NCBI GenBank assembly: GCA_038251315.1
Contig: JBBSBK010000045.1
Coordinates: 1-25,172 of the forward strand
DNA: 25,172 nt
Direction of reading: 5' to 3'
Source of the DNA: JBBKXP01 sp038251315
GTDB lineage: Bacteria; Pseudomonadota; Alphaproteobacteria; Rhodobacterales; Rhodobacteraceae
Shown: piece by piece, positions 21,225-25,172 of the stretch
Position numbering within the stretch: the first letter of the stretch is position 1
Layout of the letters: the number at the start of each line of letters is the position of its first letter
The notes under the pieces: model-generated
Databases searched by the model: none
The model's input: the letters and a program-made list of their open reading frames with translations, nothing else
What the model was told of the DNA's origin: nothing
Made by a program: the position numbers and the translations under genes

Positions 21225-23767
21225 CCGCCGACCCGGAAGGCACCTATCCGCCAACAGCCGCCATGCTGGCCGCCCCCGTCGATCCTGACCGAGCACGCGA
21301 GCAGGCCGACCGGCTGCGTGCCGCATGGACCGAACCCAAGGGCTTTGCCATCGTCACCGAGGTCAACAACGGCCGGGTCGGGGCGTGGTATGCCATGGTC
21401 GCCTTTGCCTTCATGCTGCTGGCCGGATTGCTGGCGCTGGCGATGCGGGTGCAACTGGCGGTGCCCGACAACGATGTGCTGAGCGCGGATCGCTACAACC
21501 AGTTCTTCACCATGCACGGGTCGGCGATGATGTTCCTGTTCGCCGTCCCGATGTTCGAGGCGCTGAGCATCCTGCTGCTTCCCGGTTTCCTTGCCGCCCG
21601 CGACATGCCATTCCCGCGCCTGTCGGCTTATGGGTTCTGGTGCTTCGTGATCGGCGGCGTCTTTGTCATGGGGTCGCTGCTGTTCGATGCGGCGCCCAAG
21701 GGGGGATGGTTCATGTATCCGCCGCTGACGACGCAGGACCCCGGAGTCGGGCCGGATATCTGGCTGCTGGGCCTGTCGTTCATCGAAATCGCATCCATCG
21801 CCGCAGCCGTCGAACTGATCGTCGGCGTGCTGAAATGCCGCCCACCGGGGATGAGCGTCGACAAGATGCCGCTTTATGCGTGGTATGTCTTGGTCGTCGG
21901 CGGGATGATCCTGTTTGCCTTTCCGCCCCTGATCGCGGGGGATTTCCTGTTCGAGCTGCAACGGTCGTTCGACTGGCCGTTCTTTGACGCGACGCGCGGT
22001 GGCGACCCGCTGCTATGGCAACACCTGTTCTGGATCTTCGGCCATCCCGAAGTCTACATCATCTTCCTGCCCTCGATCGCCATCGCGGCAATGGTGGTGC
22101 CGACGGTCGCGCAGCGCCCGATCTTTGGCTATTCGTGGATCGTGCTGTCGGCAGTCGGCACCGGATTCCTGAGCTTTGGCCTTTGGGTCCACCACATGTT
22201 TGCCACCGGGCTGCCGTCGATCAGCCTTGGCTTCTTCTCGGCCGCGTCCGAGGCGGTGGTGATCCCGACCGGCATCCAGTTGTTCGCGTTTCTGGCCACA
22301 TTGCTGGTCGGCAAGGTGCGGCGCAGTCTGCCGATGCTGTGGATCGCCGGGGCGCTGGCGGTGTTCACGGCAGGTGGGCTGACCGGGGTGATGCTGGCCA
22401 TCGCGCCGTTCAACTGGCAGGTCCACGACACCTATTTCATCGTCGCCCACCTGCATTACACGCTGTTCGGCGGAATGATCTTTCCGGTGATCGCGGGCAT
22501 CTACTATTTCTACCCGGTGATCGCCCATCGCCAGTTGTCGGCGCGGCTGGGGCGGATCGCTTTCTGGCTGATCTTTGGCGGCTTCAACCTGACGTTCCTG
22601 CCGATGCACCTGACTGGCCTGCGCGGCATGCCGCGTCGCGTCTATACCTATCCGACCGGGCTGGGGTGGGATTGGCTGAACATGATCTCGACCATCGGAT
22701 CGTTCGTGATCGCCGCCGGGTTCGCGGTATTTCTGTGGGATCTGTTGCGTCCCAAACGCCACCAGCCCCCCGTCGTGCGCAACCCATGGAACGCCGGAAC
22801 GCTGGAATGGTCCCGGTCAGTGCCATCGGAAAACTGGGGGGTGAGGTCGGTACCCTATGTCAGCTCGCGCTATCCCGTCTGGGACGATCCCGACCTGATC
22901 GACCGCATTGATGCCGGGCGGTTCTACCTGCCCGATTCCCCTGACGGGCGGCGCGAGTCGCTGATTACCACGGTCATCGACGCGCGCCCGCAGCATGTCC
23001 AGCGGGTGACGGGGCCAAGCTGGCTGCCAATTATCGCCGCCGCGTTTACTGGTGGCGCATTCATCTTTCCGACCTTTCACATCTACTGGCCTGCGGCCCT
23101 CTGCGGCGCGGCGGCCTTGGCTACAATTGTCTGGTGGCTCTGGCGCGACACCGCCCGAATCCCGAAGGTCGGACTGTATGATGCCGGGCTGGGTCTGCGC
23201 CTGCCAACCTACATGTCGGGGCCCAGTTCGGTCGGCTGGTGGGCGATCTGGATTACCATGCTGGGCGATTCCACCGCCTTTGCCAGCCTCGTGTTCGGGT
23301 ATTTCTTCTACTGGACTGCGCGGCCCGACTTTCCACCCGCGGGTGCGCTGCACCCCGATCTGACGTTGATCGGGCTGGCGACGACGGGGCTGGTCGCAGC
23401 CTGGGCTTTGACCCTGACCGCGCGGGTGGTCAACCGCGCCGGGCGGGTCGTGGCGGCGCGTCTGGCGCTCGTGGCCGGGGTCGCGGCGACGCTGGCCGGG
23501 GCAGCGGCGCTGCTGGGCGCCATCTGGCCGCTCGACCCGGTGACGCATGTCTATCCGGCGACGGTCTGGGCGCTGGTGGTCTGGACGCTGGTCCACGCCG
23601 GCGCAGGCGTGGTGATGCAGCTTTATGTGCTGGCGGGCAGTCTTGCGGGCAAATGCACACCGAACCATGACGCCGATCTGCATAACGTCGCCCTGTTCTG
23701 GCATTTCATGGGGTTGACGGCGGTGGTGACAGCGGCCGTGATCGGCCTGTTTCCTTTGGTGATTTAA
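21221..23767 (+). CDS. cytochrome c oxidase subunit I-III fusion
   Basis: The 848 residues fuse CoxA (about 40-515), a linker with two further membrane segments (about 516-645), and CoxC (about 650-848). Haem a ligands are His99 and His412, haem a3 His410, CuB His275, His324 and His325, with cross-linked Tyr279 (GHPEVY) and gate Glu277. The D-pathway entry Asp128 is present, but Ser135 replaces the usual Asn of that pathway. The K-pathway lysine position (IPTGIK) is Gln353 (IPTGIQLF). The protein reduces O2 to water and should pump protons, possibly with altered stoichiometry. ATG at 21221 overlaps the coxB stop. Confidence 0.94.
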   Translation: MTADPEGTYPPTAAMLAAPVDPDRAREQADRLRAAWTEPKGFAIVTEVNNGRVGAWYAMVAFAFMLLAGLLALAMRVQLAVPDNDVLSADRYNQFFTMHGSAMMFLFAVPMFEALSILLLPGFLAARDMPFPRLSAYGFWCFVIGGVFVMGSLLFDAAPKGGWFMYPPLTTQDPGVGPDIWLLGLSFIEIASIAAAVELIVGVLKCRPPGMSVDKMPLYAWYVLVVGGMILFAFPPLIAGDFLFELQRSFDWPFFDATRGGDPLLWQHLFWIFGHPEVYIIFLPSIAIAAMVVPTVAQRPIFGYSWIVLSAVGTGFLSFGLWVHHMFATGLPSISLGFFSAASEAVVIPTGIQLFAFLATLLVGKVRRSLPMLWIAGALAVFTAGGLTGVMLAIAPFNWQVHDTYFIVAHLHYTLFGGMIFPVIAGIYYFYPVIAHRQLSARLGRIAFWLIFGGFNLTFLPMHLTGLRGMPRRVYTYPTGLGWDWLNMISTIGSFVIAAGFAVFLWDLLRPKRHQPPVVRNPWNAGTLEWSRSVPSENWGVRSVPYVSSRYPVWDDPDLIDRIDAGRFYLPDSPDGRRESLITTVIDARPQHVQRVTGPSWLPIIAAAFTGGAFIFPTFHIYWPAALCGAAALATIVWWLWRDTARIPKVGLYDAGLGLRLPTYMSGPSSVGWWAIWITMLGDSTAFASLVFGYFFYWTARPDFPPAGALHPDLTLIGLATTGLVAAWALTLTARVVNRAGRVVAARLALVAGVAATLAGAAALLGAIWPLDPVTHVYPATVWALVVWTLVHAGAGVVMQLYVLAGSLAGKCTPNHDADLHNVALFWHFMGLTAVVTAAVIGLFPLVI

Positions 23768-23777
23768 GGGACTTCAG

Positions 23778-24200
23778 ATGACCCAGAACGACGCCACCCG
23801 AATTTCTGAACCGGCTGACAGCGGTGCCGGGCGGGACGAAGGCGAATTTGCCGCCGAAGCGCTGAGCCTGTGGCGGATCACCTTTGGCCCGGTGATCTGG
23901 GTCGGCTATTTCACGCTATCCTACGGCGCAGCGGCGCTGGTCTGCGCCAAGGCCCCTGACACGTCGGTCGCAACCCTGCGGCTGGCAATGGGCGGAACGA
24001 CGCTGGTCGCCCTGGCCCTGATCGGCTGGATCGGCTGGCGGGCGTTTCGCCAGTGGGACCGCAGCGCGCCCGACACCGACGCGACCGAAGAACACCGCCA
24101 CCGTTTTCTGGGGCACGCGGCCTTCCTGCTTGCGCTGATTGCGGCGATCGGCGTGGTGTTCACCGCGCTGCCATTCCTGACGCCGGGAACTTGTCTGTGA
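23778..24200 (+). CDS. small membrane protein of the oxidase operon
   Basis: The 140-residue protein has a hydrophilic acidic N-terminus (about 32 residues) and three likely transmembrane helices (about 36-56, 66-86 and 112-132). The last two are separated by a charged loop (RQWDRSAPDTDATEEHRHR). I do not recognise a named family. Its place between the fused CoxA-CoxC gene and ctaG suggests a subunit IV-like or assembly role. It follows the fusion gene by 10 bp with GGGA upstream and overlaps ctaG by 4 bp (GTGA). Confidence 0.75.
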   Translation: MTQNDATRISEPADSGAGRDEGEFAAEALSLWRITFGPVIWVGYFTLSYGAAALVCAKAPDTSVATLRLAMGGTTLVALALIGWIGWRAFRQWDRSAPDTDATEEHRHRFLGHAAFLLALIAAIGVVFTALPFLTPGTCL

Positions 24201-24766
24201 CCCGGCCGATGATAAGAGTGGCCGGCATTGCGGTGCTGGCGGCGCTGTGGCTGGTGCCGCTGGGGCAGATTGGCGCGTTTCCGGCCCATATGTTGCGGCA
24301 CATGGGGCTCGTCGCCGTCGCGGCGCCGCTGCTGGTGATCGGATTTCCCCGGCTGACCCGGCCCTTCGCCCAGTCGCCGCTATTCGCCACGGTGCTTGAA
24401 TTCGCCCTTGTCTGGGGCTGGCACGCTCCAGCACTGCATGGCGCGACCCGGCTGGGCGCAGGCTGGCTGGTGGCCGAGCAGGCGACGTTCCTCGCGGTCG
24501 GCCTGATCCTTTGGGCGTCGGTCCTGCGGGGTGACGCACTTGCCGGGGCAGGAGCGCTGCTGCTGACGTCAATGCACATGACGCTGCTGGGGGCGCTGCT
24601 GATCCTTGCACCACGCGACCTGTATGCCGCGTGGTGCGGCACGACACCAAATCTTGCGGGCCAACAGTGGGGTGGCATGTTGATGCTGGCGATCGGCACG
24701 CCGGTCTATCTGGGTGCCGGCCTGTGGCGGGTCGCAGCGGCGCTACGGATCAGGGGGCTCGCATGA
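24197..24766 (+). CDS. ctaG: CtaG-like (caa3-type) oxidase assembly protein
   Basis: This 189-residue polytopic membrane protein of the caa3_CtaG family (Bacillus-type, not Cox11) has HMLRHMGLVAVAAPLL near the N-terminus, then LVWGWHAPALH and MHMTLLGALLILAPRDLY. Repeated His residues at membrane faces could bind copper or haem. The family is needed for maturation of caa3 oxidases. The start is GTG at 24197, overlapping the preceding stop; ATG at 24209 is an alternative. About five to six hydrophobic segments are visible. It overlaps the cytochrome c gene by four bases (ATGA). Confidence 0.88.
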   Translation: MTRPMIRVAGIAVLAALWLVPLGQIGAFPAHMLRHMGLVAVAAPLLVIGFPRLTRPFAQSPLFATVLEFALVWGWHAPALHGATRLGAGWLVAEQATFLAVGLILWASVLRGDALAGAGALLLTSMHMTLLGALLILAPRDLYAAWCGTTPNLAGQQWGGMLMLAIGTPVYLGAGLWRVAAALRIRGLA

Positions 24767-25172
24767 ACACGGTTTTCAAGACGCTGGCCATTGCGGCGCT
24801 GGGCGGCGGGCTGGCAGGCGGTGCGGTGATCGGGTTGGGGCTTTATGACGTATCGGCCCGCGACGGGCATCTTCCAGGCGTGGCCTGGGCACTGCACGCG
24901 ACGTTCCTGAATTCGGTGCATCTGCGGGCAAATGCGCCCGAGGTGATGCCTGATCTGACCGACCCCGACCTGATCGCCCTTGGCGCACGCCATTTTGCGG
25001 GCGCCTGCGTCATCTGTCACGCGACACCGACGACACAACGCAGCGCCACGGTACGCAGGATGCTGCCCGAGCCGCCGCCGATCACCGAGATCGCGATGGA
25101 CTGGTCCCCCGCCGAACTGCACTGGATCGTCTACAATGGCATCAAGATGAGCGGGATGCCCGCCTGGCCCGG
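24763..25172 (+). CDS. membrane-anchored cytochrome c, partial
   Basis: About 136 N-terminal residues are visible; the gene runs past the right edge. An uncleaved-looking membrane anchor (about residues 7-28) is followed by a periplasmic domain with the haem motif CVICH (82-86), then WIVYNGIKMSGMPAWP, where Met129 or Met132 would be the sixth haem ligand. It probably donates electrons to the neighbouring caa3 oxidase. Its start overlaps the ctaG stop, so it is in the same operon. Confidence 0.9.
   Translation, partial: MNTVFKTLAIAALGGGLAGGAVIGLGLYDVSARDGHLPGVAWALHATFLNSVHLRANAPEVMPDLTDPDLIALGARHFAGACVICHATPTTQRSATVRRMLPEPPPITEIAMDWSPAELHWIVYNGIKMSGMPAWP

Overview
The window looks like a chromosomal segment of a GC-rich alphaproteobacterium, most likely Rhodobacterales. 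This rests on ParE of the short (~650 aa) alphaproteobacterial type, codon bias strongly toward G/C at third positions, a caa3-type oxidase cluster, and GGAAC-N16-NGTT promoters of the alphaproteobacterial general stress response (EcfG sigma factor). No rRNA, tRNA, CRISPR or insertion sequence was recognised. Genes are dense and many neighbours overlap by 4 bp (ATGA, GTGA or TTGA junctions). No gap exceeds 300 bases.

Left part (1-7.9 kb). An AT-rich, probably acquired DUF262 gene is cut by the left edge and lies just downstream of parE. A phd/doc toxin-antitoxin pair with a recognisable promoter/operator follows, then a glutathione S-transferase-like gene. An NAD-dependent sugar epimerase overlaps a 2-oxoglutarate/Fe(II) oxygenase. 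Next come a DUF2461 protein and a MATE efflux pump.

Middle part (8-11.1 kb, minus strand). A compact operon encodes an FMN-binding PPOX-type protein, a CdsA-like cytidylyltransferase, a small four-helix membrane protein and a CDP-alcohol phosphatidyltransferase. The last two enzymes resemble the E. coli YnbB/YnbA pair and suggest an accessory phospholipid head-group pathway. A conserved-looking gene of unknown function lies upstream.

Stress and carbohydrate part (11.2-19.6 kb). A minus-strand operon (small hypothetical, treY, divergent glgC-like gene, glgX) makes or remodels alpha-glucan/trehalose. A PRC-barrel gene follows, with its own promoter and a strong terminator. On the plus strand lie an alpha/beta hydrolase, a TTG-started DUF3008 gene and a PfpI/DJ-1 gene. 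Perfect EcfG-type promoters precede the trehalose operon and the PRC-barrel gene. Near-perfect ones precede DUF3008 and the DedA-oxidase operon. The region therefore reads as a general-stress island.

Right part (19.6-25.2 kb, plus strand). A tightly overlapping operon encodes DedA, a CoxB-cytochrome c fusion, a CoxA-CoxC fusion, a small membrane protein, CtaG, and a membrane-anchored cytochrome c cut by the right edge. The oxidase lacks the canonical K-pathway lysine (Gln at that position) and has Ser in place of a D-pathway Asn.
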